From NCBI RefSeq assembly GCF_021246465.1, contig NZ_JAHRHK010000006.1, positions 1 through 50,342 of the forward strand: a DNA stretch of 50,342 nucleotides. The letters run 5' to 3'. The DNA is from Nocardioides sp. R-C-SC26 (GTDB taxonomy: Bacteria > Actinomycetota > Actinomycetes > Propionibacteriales > Nocardioidaceae). This document shows positions 1 to 7,930 of this stretch, piece by piece. The notes beneath the pieces were generated by a model. The model made no database searches. It was not told the DNA's origin and was given only the letters and a program-made list of their open reading frames with translations. How positions within the stretch are numbered: position 1 is the stretch's first letter; every line of letters begins with the position of its first letter. The position numbers and the translations under genes are program-made.

Positions 1-60
1 GTCGACGCCGCCGCCGACGACACCCTGACGCTCGTCCCGGCACCGACCACCGGTGGTTGA
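1..60 (+). CDS. 3' end of an unidentified gene cut by the window edge
   Basis: Frame 1 is open from the first base to a TGA at 58-60 and gives a 19-residue C-terminal tail ending LVPAPTTGG. The last codons run into the dispersed repeat that starts near 52, so the repeat may supply the stop. The fragment is too short to identify a family. It would be convergent with the downstream cyclo-ligase gene. Confidence 0.3.
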   Translation, partial: VDAAADDTLTLVPAPTTGG

Positions 61-151
61 GGAGCGAGCGGTGTCCCGGCGGTTGAGGAGCGAGCGCAGC
101 GAGCGGGGCTTCCGGTGGTTGAGGAGCGAGCGCAGCGAGCGTCTCGAAACC
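52..151. repeat. Dispersed GGTGGTTGAG-type repeat, three copies
   Basis: Three copies of one unit start at 52 (short), 78 and 114. Each begins GGYGGTTGAGGAGCGAGCG; the second and third continue CAGCGAGCG, and the third runs on into TCTCGAAACC. The copies fill the gap between two convergent genes. A reverse-oriented relative is seen at 25199-25255 and a shorter relative forms the 31-bp tandem array at 25048. Such repeats are common in intergenic DNA of Nocardioides-like genomes (recalled, not checked). Confidence 0.7.
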
Positions 152-170
152 CGGTGAGTCGAGGCGGTAC

Positions 171-770
171 CTACCCCAGGACGACGACGCCCGACGGCGT
201 CGCGGCCGCGGTGACCGATCGATCGTGCGGTTCGACCGGCACGTCGTGGCCGACCTCGTCGTCGTAGAGCAGGCAGTAGACCGGAGTTCCGACGGGCACG
301 CGCGCCAGCGCCCGGTCGTAGGAGCCGCCGCCGCGCCCCAACCGCATCCCGGACGACGAGACCGCGAGCCCGGGTACCAGCACGACGTCGGCGGTGGCGA
401 CGGCGTCGGGGCCGAGGGTCGTGCCGGTCGGCTCGAGGAGCCCGAGTCGCGCCGTGGCGAGGGAGTCGTCGCCGAGGTCGAGTCCCCAGTCCAGATCGCC
501 ATCGGGCTGCAGCACCGGGAGGAGCACCCGGATGCCGGCCTCGCGCAGCGCGTCACGCACCCAGGTGGTGCCCGGCTCGGTGCCGACGGCGACGTAGGCG
601 GCCACGGTCGCGGCACGGCCGACGGCGGCGTCGGACAGCAGCACGGTGGCGAGTCGGCGTGCCTCCGCGCCCACGTCGGCCAGCGACCGGCGACCGCGCG
701 CGGCGAGGATCTGGTCGCGCAGCGCCAGCTTGGCCGCGGACCGATCCAGGGGAGGTTGTGACAGGGCCAC
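171..770 (-). CDS. 5-formyltetrahydrofolate cyclo-ligase
   Basis: This 199-residue protein belongs to the 5-FCL/MTHFS family, which converts 5-formyl-THF to 5,10-methenyl-THF at the expense of ATP in the cytoplasm. The C-terminal signature GRGGGSYDRAL, with the glycine-rich loop followed by Y-D-R, is diagnostic, and the length is normal (about 190-200 residues). The GTG start at 770 lies 6 nt after a TAGGCT -10 hexamer, which suggests a leaderless mRNA. The gene diverges from the UDP-glucose pyrophosphorylase gene with only 23 bp between the start codons. The same neighbour pair is found in mycobacteria. Confidence 0.93.
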   Translation of the reverse strand: MALSQPPLDRSAAKLALRDQILAARGRRSLADVGAEARRLATVLLSDAAVGRAATVAAYVAVGTEPGTTWVRDALREAGIRVLLPVLQPDGDLDWGLDLGDDSLATARLGLLEPTGTTLGPDAVATADVVLVPGLAVSSSGMRLGRGGGSYDRALARVPVGTPVYCLLYDDEVGHDVPVEPHDRSVTAAATPSGVVVLG

Positions 771-776
771 GTGGTG

Positions 777-786
777 AGCCTAGGCT
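777..786. promoter_or_regulatory. Shared bidirectional leaderless promoter (palindromic -10)
   Basis: The 10-bp palindrome AGCCTAGGCT contains TAGGCT on both strands. Plus-strand TAGGCT (781-786) is 7 nt before the ATG at 794; minus-strand TAGGCT (complement of 777-782) is 6 nt before the GTG at 770. The two -10 hexamers share the central TA at 781-782. Both transcripts would start at or within a base or two of the start codon. The same layout occurs at 27014-27023. Confidence 0.6.
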
Positions 787-793
787 CCCGCTC

Positions 794-2179
794 ATGGGGA
801 GTCCCGCACTGGAGCAGGCTCGCGAGAAGATGGCCGCCGCCGGCGTCGACCAGGTCGCCATCGACACCTTCGCGCACTACTTCCGACTGATCGAGCACGG
901 TGAGACCGGCATGATGCCGGAGTCGGCGATCGAGCCCGTCGACATCGAGAGTCTCGACGGCGTCGTGGTCGACGACGAGACCGCCGCCGAGGCGGTGCGC
1001 AGCACCGTGGTGATCAAGCTCAACGGCGGTCTCGGCACCTCGATGGGCATGGACCGCGCCAAGTCCCTGCTGTGCGTGCGGCGAGGGCTCTCCTTCCTCG
1101 ACATCATCGCGCGGCAGGTGCTGCACCTGCGCGAGCAGTACGGCGCCCCGCTGCCGTTGATCTTCATGAACAGCTTCCGCACGTCGGCCGACACGATGGC
1201 CGCGCTGGCACGGTACGAGGATCTCGCCGTCGAGGGCCTGCCGCTGGAGTTCCTGCAGAACAAGGAGCCGAAGCTGCTGCTCGACAGCCTGGCTCCGGTC
1301 ACCTTCCCCGACGACCCTGACCTGGAGTGGTGTCCTCCGGGCCACGGCGACCTCTACACCGCGCTGCGCGGCACGGGTCTGCTCGACTTGCTCATCGATC
1401 GCGGCTACCGCTACGTCTTCGTCTCGAACTCCGACAACCTCGGAGCCGTCCCGGACGCGCGGGTCGCCGGATGGTTCGCCCAGAGCGGCGCGCCCTTCGC
1501 CATCGAGGCGGTGCGGCGCACGGCGTCGGATCGCAAGGGAGGCCACTTCGCCCGTCGCAAGGCCGACGGGCGCATCGTGCTGCGCGAGACGGCTCAGACT
1601 CCCGACGCCGACCTCGAGGCGCTCGCCGATCTCGACCGGCACCGCTACACCTCCACGAACAACCTGTGGTTCGACCTGCTCGCGATGAAGCACGCCCTCG
1701 ACGCGCGCGACGGCATCTTGGGTCTGCCGATGATCCGCAACGTCAAGAACGTCGACCCCAGCGACGCCAGCACGCCGAAGGTCGTCCAGATCGAGACCGC
1801 GATGGGTGCGGCGATCGAGGTGTTCGAGGGGTCGGCGTTGATCGAGGTCGGTCGCGACCGGTTCGTCCCGGTCAAGACGACCAACGACCTGCTCGTGCTG
1901 CGCTCCGACGTCTACGCGCTCGGTGGCGACTTCGTGCTCGACCAGCAGGCGCCCGTGATCCCCTTCATCGACCTCGACGGCGAGCACTACAAGCTGGTCG
2001 GAGAGTTCGACAAGCGCTTCCCCGAGGGTGCGCCGTCACTGGCTCGTGCGACCTCCTTCACCGTCGACGGCGACGTCACCTTCGGGCGGGACGTCCAGGT
2101 CGTCGGCGCCGTGGAGGTGGAGGCCGAGAGCGCCCAGCGCGTCGAGCCGGGCACCGTGCTCGCCGGCGATCAAGGCTGA
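794..2179 (+). CDS. UTP--glucose-1-phosphate uridylyltransferase, UDPGP (UGP2-like) family
   Basis: This 461-residue enzyme makes UDP-glucose from UTP and glucose-1-phosphate for glycan and trehalose synthesis. The nucleotide-binding loop KLNGGLGTSMGMDRAKS lies at residues 75-91 and is the UDPGP-family (eukaryotic UGP2-type) signature. The protein is far longer than the roughly 300-residue bacterial GalU. Other family features are FMNSFRT, VSNSDNLGA and the TSTNNLWFDL segment. The ATG at 794 was chosen because the product then begins at the usual family N-terminus and TAGGCT lies 7 nt upstream; an in-frame upstream ATG at 659 would overlap the divergent gene. moeA follows after 5 nt. Confidence 0.92.
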   Translation: MGSPALEQAREKMAAAGVDQVAIDTFAHYFRLIEHGETGMMPESAIEPVDIESLDGVVVDDETAAEAVRSTVVIKLNGGLGTSMGMDRAKSLLCVRRGLSFLDIIARQVLHLREQYGAPLPLIFMNSFRTSADTMAALARYEDLAVEGLPLEFLQNKEPKLLLDSLAPVTFPDDPDLEWCPPGHGDLYTALRGTGLLDLLIDRGYRYVFVSNSDNLGAVPDARVAGWFAQSGAPFAIEAVRRTASDRKGGHFARRKADGRIVLRETAQTPDADLEALADLDRHRYTSTNNLWFDLLAMKHALDARDGILGLPMIRNVKNVDPSDASTPKVVQIETAMGAAIEVFEGSALIEVGRDRFVPVKTTNDLLVLRSDVYALGGDFVLDQQAPVIPFIDLDGEHYKLVGEFDKRFPEGAPSLARATSFTVDGDVTFGRDVQVVGAVEVEAESAQRVEPGTVLAGDQG

Positions 2180-2184
2180 CCTCG

Positions 2185-3450
2185 GTGCCCGACGGGCTGC
2201 GATCGGTCGAGGAGCACCTCGACGCGATCCTGGGGGAGATCGAACCCCTCGCCGACTTCGCCCAGCCGCTGATCGACGCACTCGACCTGGTCTGCACCGA
2301 GGAGATCGTCGCCCCGATCCGGCTCCCGCGCTTCGACAACTCCGCGATGGACGGCTACGCCGTGCGTGCCGAGGACGTCGCGACGGCGGCGGAGGAGTCG
2401 CCGGTCAAGATGCGGGTGGTCGGCGAGATCGGTGCGGGGCAGGGCAATCGGCTCAGCCCGGGCGGCGCGCGGGCGCTGCCCGAGGGCACTGCGGTCAAGA
2501 TCATGACGGGCGCCCCGATGCCTCGCAACGCCGACTGCGTCATCCCCTACGAGTGGACCGACCGCGGCGTCGACCAGGTGTGGATCGCGCAGTCGGCGCA
2601 CCGGGGGCAGCACGTCCGCTACGCCGGTGAGGACGTCGCCCTGGGCGACCTGCTGATCGAGCCCGGCACCCAGCTCGGTCCGCGTCAGCTCGGGCTGCTC
2701 GCCTCGGTCGGACGCAACGCGGTGCGGGTGCGCCCCCGCCCTCGGGTGCTGATCGTCTCGACCGGCTCCGAGCTGCGCGACCCGGGCGCGGAGCTCGCGC
2801 CCGATTCCATCTACGACGGCAACTCCTACCTGCTCGCCGCGGCCGCGCGCCGTGCTGGGTGCGTGCCCTCCCGGGCGGGCGCCCTCCCCGACGACCCGAC
2901 GTCGTTCCTCGCCGGCCTGGCCGCCAAGGTCGGGTCCGCCGACGTCGTCGTCACCTCCGGCGGCATCTCGATGGGCGACTACGACGTGGTGAAGGAGGCG
3001 CTCGGTGGGGACGACGAGGTCTGGTTCGGCGGGGTCGCGATGCAACCGGGGAAGCCGCAGGGGTTCGGCCACCTGCGGGTGGGTGCCGACGAGCGCCGGG
3101 TGCCGTTCTTCGCCCTGCCGGGCAATCCGGTCTCGGCCTACCTGTCGTTCGAGATCTTCGTGCGCCCCGCCCTGCGCCGGATGATGGGTATCGCGCCGGA
3201 GAGCCGTCAGCCGATCACCGCGCGGATCACCCACGACGTCCGCTCGCCCTACGGCCGCCGCCAGTTCCTGCGCGGCACCCTGACCGATGCCGGCGGACAC
3301 CGCTCGGTCGCCGAGGTGGTACCGGTGGGTGGCTCCGGCTCGCACCTGGTCGGTGACCTCTCGGCGTCCGACTGCGTCATCGTCGTGCCCGAGCGGGAGA
3401 TGGAGATCGCCGCCGGCTCGATGGTCAGCGTGATCCGCCTCGACGACTGA
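2185..3450 (+). CDS. moeA: Molybdopterin molybdenumtransferase MoeA (gephyrin-like Glp)
   Basis: This 421-residue protein inserts molybdate into adenylylated molybdopterin in the last step of molybdenum cofactor synthesis. It shows DNSAMDGYAVR (residues 51-61), GTAVKIMTGAPMP (101-113), the MPT-binding TSGGISMGDYD and ALPGNPVSAYLSFE, and a C-terminal beta domain, all in MoeA order. The GTG start lies 5 nt after the pyrophosphorylase stop and the product then begins with the normal N-terminal helix. It probably shares the upstream promoter. moaC and mogA follow, making a cofactor block; moaA is not in the window. Confidence 0.95.
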   Translation: MPDGLRSVEEHLDAILGEIEPLADFAQPLIDALDLVCTEEIVAPIRLPRFDNSAMDGYAVRAEDVATAAEESPVKMRVVGEIGAGQGNRLSPGGARALPEGTAVKIMTGAPMPRNADCVIPYEWTDRGVDQVWIAQSAHRGQHVRYAGEDVALGDLLIEPGTQLGPRQLGLLASVGRNAVRVRPRPRVLIVSTGSELRDPGAELAPDSIYDGNSYLLAAAARRAGCVPSRAGALPDDPTSFLAGLAAKVGSADVVVTSGGISMGDYDVVKEALGGDDEVWFGGVAMQPGKPQGFGHLRVGADERRVPFFALPGNPVSAYLSFEIFVRPALRRMMGIAPESRQPITARITHDVRSPYGRRQFLRGTLTDAGGHRSVAEVVPVGGSGSHLVGDLSASDCVIVVPEREMEIAAGSMVSVIRLDD

Positions 3451-3457
3451 TCCCTCC

Positions 3458-3475
3458 GCCGCCTCGCTCGGCGGC
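3458..3475. terminator. Small hairpin between moeA and moaC
   Basis: GCCGCC and GGCGGC form a 6-bp stem with a TCGCTC loop, 7 nt after the moeA stop. There is no T-tract. It could be a weak terminator or an mRNA-stabilising stem that separates the moeA message from the moaC group in this 81-nt gap. Confidence 0.3.
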
Positions 3476-3531
3476 TCCACCCCTCTCCGTCTGCGGCCCG
3501 CCCGCTGACCGATCCGCTCCGAAGGACTGAC

Positions 3532-4008
3532 ATGGCCGACTCCGACCGACTCACTCATCTCGACGAGTCCGGCGCGGCGCGGATGGTCGACGTCTCCGGC
3601 AAGCCCGTGACCGCGCGGATCGCGACGGCGTCGGGTCGGGTCCTGGTCTCCGAGCGCGTCGTCGCGCTGCTGCGGGGGGACGGCGTGCCCAAGGGCGACG
3701 CGCTCGGCGTCGCGCGACTGGCGGGCATCATGGGCGCCAAGCAGACCTCGACGTTGATCCCGCTGTGTCATCCGCTGGCGCTCTCCTCCGTCGACGTCGG
3801 CCTCGTCGTCGCCGACGACGCCGTCGAGATCACCGCGGCCGTGCGCACCACTGACCGGACGGGCGTGGAGATGGAGGCGCTGACGGCGGTCTGCGTCGCG
3901 GGGCTCACTGTGATCGACATGGTCAAGGCAGTGGACAAGGCCGCGTCGATCACCGACGTCCGCATCGAGACCAGGAGCGGCGGCGTCTGGGGGGACTGGC
4001 AGCGATGA
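3532..4008 (+). CDS. moaC: Cyclic pyranopterin monophosphate synthase MoaC
   Basis: This 158-residue enzyme converts the MoaA product 3',8-cyclo-GTP to cyclic pyranopterin monophosphate. It has the family landmarks LCHPL (78-82), VEMEALTAV (112-120) and DMVKAVDK (129-136), which holds the catalytic Asp/Lys pair. The length matches E. coli MoaC (about 160). The start is set by an AAGGA ribosome site 5 nt before the ATG. The gene overlaps mogA by 4 nt (ATGA), so the two are translationally coupled. Confidence 0.96.
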   Translation: MADSDRLTHLDESGAARMVDVSGKPVTARIATASGRVLVSERVVALLRGDGVPKGDALGVARLAGIMGAKQTSTLIPLCHPLALSSVDVGLVVADDAVEITAAVRTTDRTGVEMEALTAVCVAGLTVIDMVKAVDKAASITDVRIETRSGGVWGDWQR

Positions 4009-4502
4009 GCGACACGTCGCCGCCCGGCCTGCCCGCCGTCGTCGTCGTCGCGCCGAACCGCGCCGCCGCCGGCGTCTACGCCGACGAGACCGGTCCGTTG
4101 ATCGTGGATGCCCTGCGGGCGTGGGGATTCGGTGTCGGCGACGCCGTCGTCGTCGGTGACGGTGACCCTGTCGGTCAGGCTCTGCGCGACGCCGTCGACG
4201 GCGGTGCGCGGGTGGTGTTGACCACCGGGGGCACGGGGCTCACGCCGACCGACCGGACGCCGGAGCAGACCCGGCCCCTGCTCGACCGCGAGGTGCCGGG
4301 CATCGCCGAGGCGATCCGCGCGGCCGGGGTGGCGAAGGGAGTGCCGACGGCGGTGCTGTCGCGCGGCCTCGCGGGGGTGGCGGGCCACTGCCTGATCGTG
4401 AACCTGCCCGGGTCGCGTGGGGGAGTGAAGGACGCCCTCGTCGTGCTCGAGCCCGTCGTGCGGCACGCCGTGGAGCAGATCGTGGGGAGCGACCACCGGT
4501 GA
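4005..4502 (+). CDS. Molybdopterin adenylyltransferase-like protein (MogA/MoaB family)
   Basis: This 165-residue protein belongs to the MogA/MoaB fold that adenylylates molybdopterin before MoeA inserts the metal. The MPT-binding loop TTGGTGLTPTDRTPE and the later NLPGSRGG motif are present and the length is typical. The ATG overlaps the moaC stop (ATGA), and the stop overlaps the next start (GTGA). Whether it acts as MogA or MoaB cannot be told from sequence alone; its place beside moeA favours adenylyltransferase activity. Confidence 0.93.
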   Translation: MSDTSPPGLPAVVVVAPNRAAAGVYADETGPLIVDALRAWGFGVGDAVVVGDGDPVGQALRDAVDGGARVVLTTGGTGLTPTDRTPEQTRPLLDREVPGIAEAIRAAGVAKGVPTAVLSRGLAGVAGHCLIVNLPGSRGGVKDALVVLEPVVRHAVEQIVGSDHR

Positions 4503-5119
4503 GGTGGCGACGCGGCGCGCCCGGGTGGCCCGTCGTCCTGACGTCGGGGTCGGCGCCGGTCGTGCGGGTGCGACCGCTGCGGTCCTCCGACGCGCGGGCC
4601 TGGGCCGAGGTGCGCGCGCGCAACGCGGCCTGGCTGATCCCGTGGGACGCCACGCCGCCGCCGGGTTCGCCGCCGCGCGGGGCCTCGTTCGTCGAGCTCG
4701 CACGGCGGATGCGCCGCCAGGCTCGCCGCGGCACGACGTTGCCGTTCGCGATCGAGGTGGACGGCGTCTTCGCCGGCCAGGTGACGGTCAACAACGTCGT
4801 GCGCGGTTCGGCTCAGTTCGCCTCGATCGGCTACTGGATCGACCGGAACGTCGCCGGCCGGGGCGTGATGCCGCGTTCGGTGGCGATGGTGATCGACCAC
4901 TGCTTCCGCGAGGTCGGACTGCATCGGATCGAGATCGCCGTCCGGCCGGAGAACTCCAACTCCCTGCGCGTGGTCGAGAAGCTCGGCATCACCGAGGTCG
5001 GCTATGCCCGACGATTCCTGCACATCGACGGAGACTGGCGCGACCACCGGATCTTCGCCGTCACCAAGGAGGAGGTGCCGCTCGGCATGCTGCGGCGCTT
5101 CGAGGAGGGCGGGCTCTGA
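4499..5119 (+). CDS. GNAT N-acetyltransferase, RimJ-like
   Basis: This 206-residue protein is a RimJ/RimL-type acetyltransferase, whose relatives acetylate protein N-termini, including ribosomal S5. The C-terminal half has GRGVMPRSVAMVIDHCFREVGLHRIE (acetyl-CoA segment given here only by position, about residues 119-144), followed by NSLRVVEKLGI and GDWRDHRIFAV, as in RimJ. The GTG start overlaps the mogA stop by 4 nt. A rimJ-like gene downstream of moeA is also found in mycobacteria, so this is the conserved neighbour rather than a cofactor gene. The substrate is unknown. Confidence 0.88.
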   Translation: MRWRRGAPGWPVVLTSGSAPVVRVRPLRSSDARAWAEVRARNAAWLIPWDATPPPGSPPRGASFVELARRMRRQARRGTTLPFAIEVDGVFAGQVTVNNVVRGSAQFASIGYWIDRNVAGRGVMPRSVAMVIDHCFREVGLHRIEIAVRPENSNSLRVVEKLGITEVGYARRFLHIDGDWRDHRIFAVTKEEVPLGMLRRFEEGGL

Positions 5120-5198
5120 CCGGCCTTCCTTCCCAACTGTCACACCCGCAATTTGCGACACACGGGTAGACATCCGTCCCGGCCTCCGCTATCGCTCC

Positions 5199-5204
5199 TA
5201 ACCT
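5199..5204 (+). promoter_or_regulatory. -10 hexamer of a leaderless sepX promoter
   Basis: TAACCT fits TANNNT and lies 6 nt before the GTG at 5211. No clear -35 is visible. The 91-bp gap from the acetyltransferase agrees with an independent promoter. Confidence 0.5.
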
Positions 5205-5210
5205 CGGCAC

Positions 5211-6086
5211 GTGGACTTGAGTGCGTTGATCTTCGTGGCCCTGGCGGTGGCCTGGGCCGTCTACCTCATCCCCCAGGCGCTCAAGCACCACGAGAACAGC
5301 GCCGCCACCCGCAACGTCGAGGGCTTCTCCTCCCGGCTCAGGGTGCTGGCCCGTCGCGAGCCGGTCGACTCGCGCACCGCTCGACTCGTCGTCGAGGGGC
5401 GTTCGGCGGAGGCGGAGCCGTCGGGCTCGTCCTCGTCGTCGTCCTCCAGGTCGTCGGTCAAGGTCGGCGAGACGCCTGCTGCACCGGTGGGTGCGGCCCA
5501 CCTCGCCGCTCGTCGGGCCGCGGCCAAGCGCGCCACCGGCCGTCGACGCCGCGTGCTCGGCGCGATCCTCGCCGCGCTCGTCGGCGTCACCGGCGTCGCG
5601 ATCGCCGGTGTGATCTCCGGGTGGTTCGTCGTGCTGCCCGTCGCCGTCCTCGCGGCGTGGTTGGTGGCGTGTCGGCTGATGGTGCGCCGCGAGATCGCCG
5701 AGCTGCCGCAGCGTGTAGTCGCGCCGTCCTCTCTCGATGAGGACGCCGTCGGCGAGACGACCGAGGAGATCGCGGCCGTCGTCGACGTCGCGGACACGGA
5801 GAGCACCGAAGCGACTCCCGGCGAGCCGAGTGACGGCGTCTCGCCGCCGCCGCCCGCCGGTGGCTGGGATCCCGTTCCGGTGACCCTGCCGACCTACGTG
5901 GGCAAGGAGCCCGCGGCCCGCCGTCGCGTGCGCACCATCGACCTGGACTCCACCGGCGTGTGGACCAGCGGCCGTTCCGCCGCCGATTCCCAGCTCGCCC
6001 GCGACGCCGAGGAGGCCGACCAGGCTGCTCGCGCGCAGGCCCGCGCCGCCGCCGCCCGCGACGAGCGCCGCGCCTCCGGCTCCTGA
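5211..6086 (+). CDS. sepX: SepX/GlpR divisome membrane protein
   Basis: This 291-residue protein matches the actinobacterial SepX (also called GlpR) family, a membrane component of the division machinery that works with FtsZ in Streptomyces. It has an N-terminal membrane segment (about 3-20), the conserved PQALKHHENSA start of the cytoplasmic part, a serine run (71-80), two further membrane segments (about 115-134 and 137-157) and an Arg/Ala-rich C-terminal tail likely to be coiled. The GTG start follows TAACCT by 6 nt. The position after the rimJ-like gene is conserved in mycobacteria (Rv0996). Confidence 0.82.
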   Translation: MDLSALIFVALAVAWAVYLIPQALKHHENSAATRNVEGFSSRLRVLARREPVDSRTARLVVEGRSAEAEPSGSSSSSSSRSSVKVGETPAAPVGAAHLAARRAAAKRATGRRRRVLGAILAALVGVTGVAIAGVISGWFVVLPVAVLAAWLVACRLMVRREIAELPQRVVAPSSLDEDAVGETTEEIAAVVDVADTESTEATPGEPSDGVSPPPPAGGWDPVPVTLPTYVGKEPAARRRVRTIDLDSTGVWTSGRSAADSQLARDAEEADQAARAQARAAAARDERRASGS

Positions 6087-6159
6087 CGTCTTGCCCGGTT
6101 TCAGGGCGACGTGGAACCGGTGCTAGCGTGTCCTCGCGCGTCCTCGTGGCGCGAAAGCT

Positions 6160-6235
<76 letters not shown>

Positions 6236-6277
6236 TCTGATGAATCCGGGCGCGCGATGCCCCGCCTGCGTCGGCGC

Positions 6278-7681
6278 TCAGCGCGCTCGCTTCACCGGGA
6301 CGACGGCGACGGCCGCGGCCGCGACGAGCACGAAGGCGACGAGCCAGATCATGCGGTACCCACCGGTCGCGGCGACGACCCCGGCCGCCACCACCGGGCC
6401 GATGAGCTGGCCCAGGTTGGTGGCGATGCCGGCGACGCCGAGGTCGCGGGCCGCGCCGTCCTCGCGATCGGGGAGCACGTCGATGAACAGCGCCTGATCC
6501 ACCGGCAGGTAGATCCCGAAGGCCAGGCCTCCGAGGATCGCCTGCGCGACGAGGGCGGGCACGGTCGGCGACGCGAGCGGGATGAGGAACGAGATCGCCA
6601 TCAGCGCGGACGCCGCGATCACGAAGGGCTTGCGTCGTCCGAGCTTGTCGGAGAGTCGGCCGGCGACGACGACGGCGACGAGGATGGCGGGTGCGCTGAC
6701 CGCCCCGAGGATCGGCACGAACCGGGTCGCCTCCGAGGGGCTCATGCCGGGCTCGACGTAGCTCTGCAGGATGAAGAAGCTCAGGGCCGTCGAGACCGTG
6801 TAGCCGAAGAACAGCAGAGCCCTCGCCACCCAGACGAGTCGGAAGTCGGCGTCGGTGAGAGGGATGAGGAACCCGCGCAGGAACGTGCGCCAGCTGAACG
6901 GTGGCAGCTCGACGTCCCGGGAGGAGCGGTCGGGCGACCCGAACACGAGGAAGGCCACCGCGGCGAGCAGGACGATGCCGAACAGGAGGTAGAAGTCGAC
7001 GCCGAGCACGTGGAACAGCGCGCCCGTGACGACGATGCCGACCACGCCGCCCGCGAAGTTGCCGACGCCCGTGGCCGACGAGACCCCGCCCACCCGGTTC
7101 TCCGGCACCCGGTCGGCGATGGTGGCCAGCAGCGGGGTCTGCACCACGTTCCCCGCCATGACGAACAGGGGCCACAGGAGCATCAGGAACGCGATGGACG
7201 GCGAGAGACGCAGCCCGGCGAGCGCCAGGCACCCCGCCGCCGCCCCGGCCAGCGCCCAGGGCGCGCGCCGGCCGAGCCGGGAGCGCGTCCTGTCGGAGGC
7301 CACGCCGACCAGGACCTGCGAGATGATCGACGCCAGAGCGGCGAGCGTGGCGACCAGGCCGAGTGCGCTCGCGCGCGAGGAGTCGAAGCTCTCATAGGCG
7401 TCGAGCAGACGTCGCTGCTCCGCGTCGGGCACGACGGTGCCGTCCTCCACCTCCGACTTCAGGTCCGCGAGATCGGCGACGTCGACGTCGGCGTCCTGGC
7501 CCTGGAAGTAGGTGCCGAACGTCATGTCCTGAACCTGGTTGGGCAGCAGGATCGCCGGGGCGGCGGAGAAGATGACGGTGAGCGCGGCCAGCGCCAGCGC
7601 GAGCCTGATCGTGTAGCGGCGCAGCGAGCGACCTTCCAGCGACGGGCGGTCGCCGGGTACCGACACCTCAGGCGCCGCCAT
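6278..7681 (-). CDS. MFS transporter, sugar-cation symporter-like
   Basis: This 467-residue protein has about 12 membrane segments. The loop GVASDRTRSRLGRRAPW (126-142) resembles the motif of GPH/SLC45-type sugar symporters rather than drug exporters. An unusually long, acidic external loop (about 50-105) separates helices 1 and 2. A second half-motif appears as GRLSDKLGRRKP. The ATG at 7681 was preferred to an upstream GTG at 7708 because the extra nine residues look non-conserved. A KstR-like box lies 131 bp upstream, so the substrate may be a steroid- or lipid-linked compound rather than a sugar; this is speculation. Confidence 0.8.
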   Translation of the reverse strand: MAAPEVSVPGDRPSLEGRSLRRYTIRLALALAALTVIFSAAPAILLPNQVQDMTFGTYFQGQDADVDVADLADLKSEVEDGTVVPDAEQRRLLDAYESFDSSRASALGLVATLAALASIISQVLVGVASDRTRSRLGRRAPWALAGAAAGCLALAGLRLSPSIAFLMLLWPLFVMAGNVVQTPLLATIADRVPENRVGGVSSATGVGNFAGGVVGIVVTGALFHVLGVDFYLLFGIVLLAAVAFLVFGSPDRSSRDVELPPFSWRTFLRGFLIPLTDADFRLVWVARALLFFGYTVSTALSFFILQSYVEPGMSPSEATRFVPILGAVSAPAILVAVVVAGRLSDKLGRRKPFVIAASALMAISFLIPLASPTVPALVAQAILGGLAFGIYLPVDQALFIDVLPDREDGAARDLGVAGIATNLGQLIGPVVAAGVVAATGGYRMIWLVAFVLVAAAAVAVVPVKRAR

Positions 7682-7811
7682 GACGCCCTCCGGTCCGTGA
7701 GCTCGCACGTCGAGTGGCGGCGAGCAGGGGGCGGCAGCGCCTCATCTACGTCCTCGGTTCGGGAGCGGACGCCGTCGAGTCGGGGCGCCGCGGAGTCAGG
7801 TCGGGCAGAAT

Positions 7812-7825
7812 TAGAACAGGTTCTA
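7812..7825. promoter_or_regulatory. KstR-like operator
   Basis: TAGAACAGGTTCTA is a perfect inverted repeat (TAGAAC, 2-nt spacer, GTTCTA). It fits the TNNAACNNGTTNNA consensus of KstR, the TetR repressor of cholesterol catabolism in mycobacteria and rhodococci. It lies in the 249-bp gap between the divergent MFS and DUF1304 genes and could control either or both. Apart from this box, nothing is recognised in the gap. Confidence 0.6.
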
Positions 7826-7930
7826 GCTCAGGAGTGGAGTCGGCGCGGATGGCTGCCGTGGCGCAGCCGACCTCGGTGTGGCGCTCTCGGACCGGCGGCT
7901 CGGGTGGCGGGTCTCTGAGCTCGGGCGTGC

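Noticed and set aside
2170..3771. 533-codon open frame on the minus strand
   Set aside because: It lies fully antisense to moeA and the start of moaC, has the His/Arg/Asp-rich composition of a GC-rich shadow frame and matches no family.
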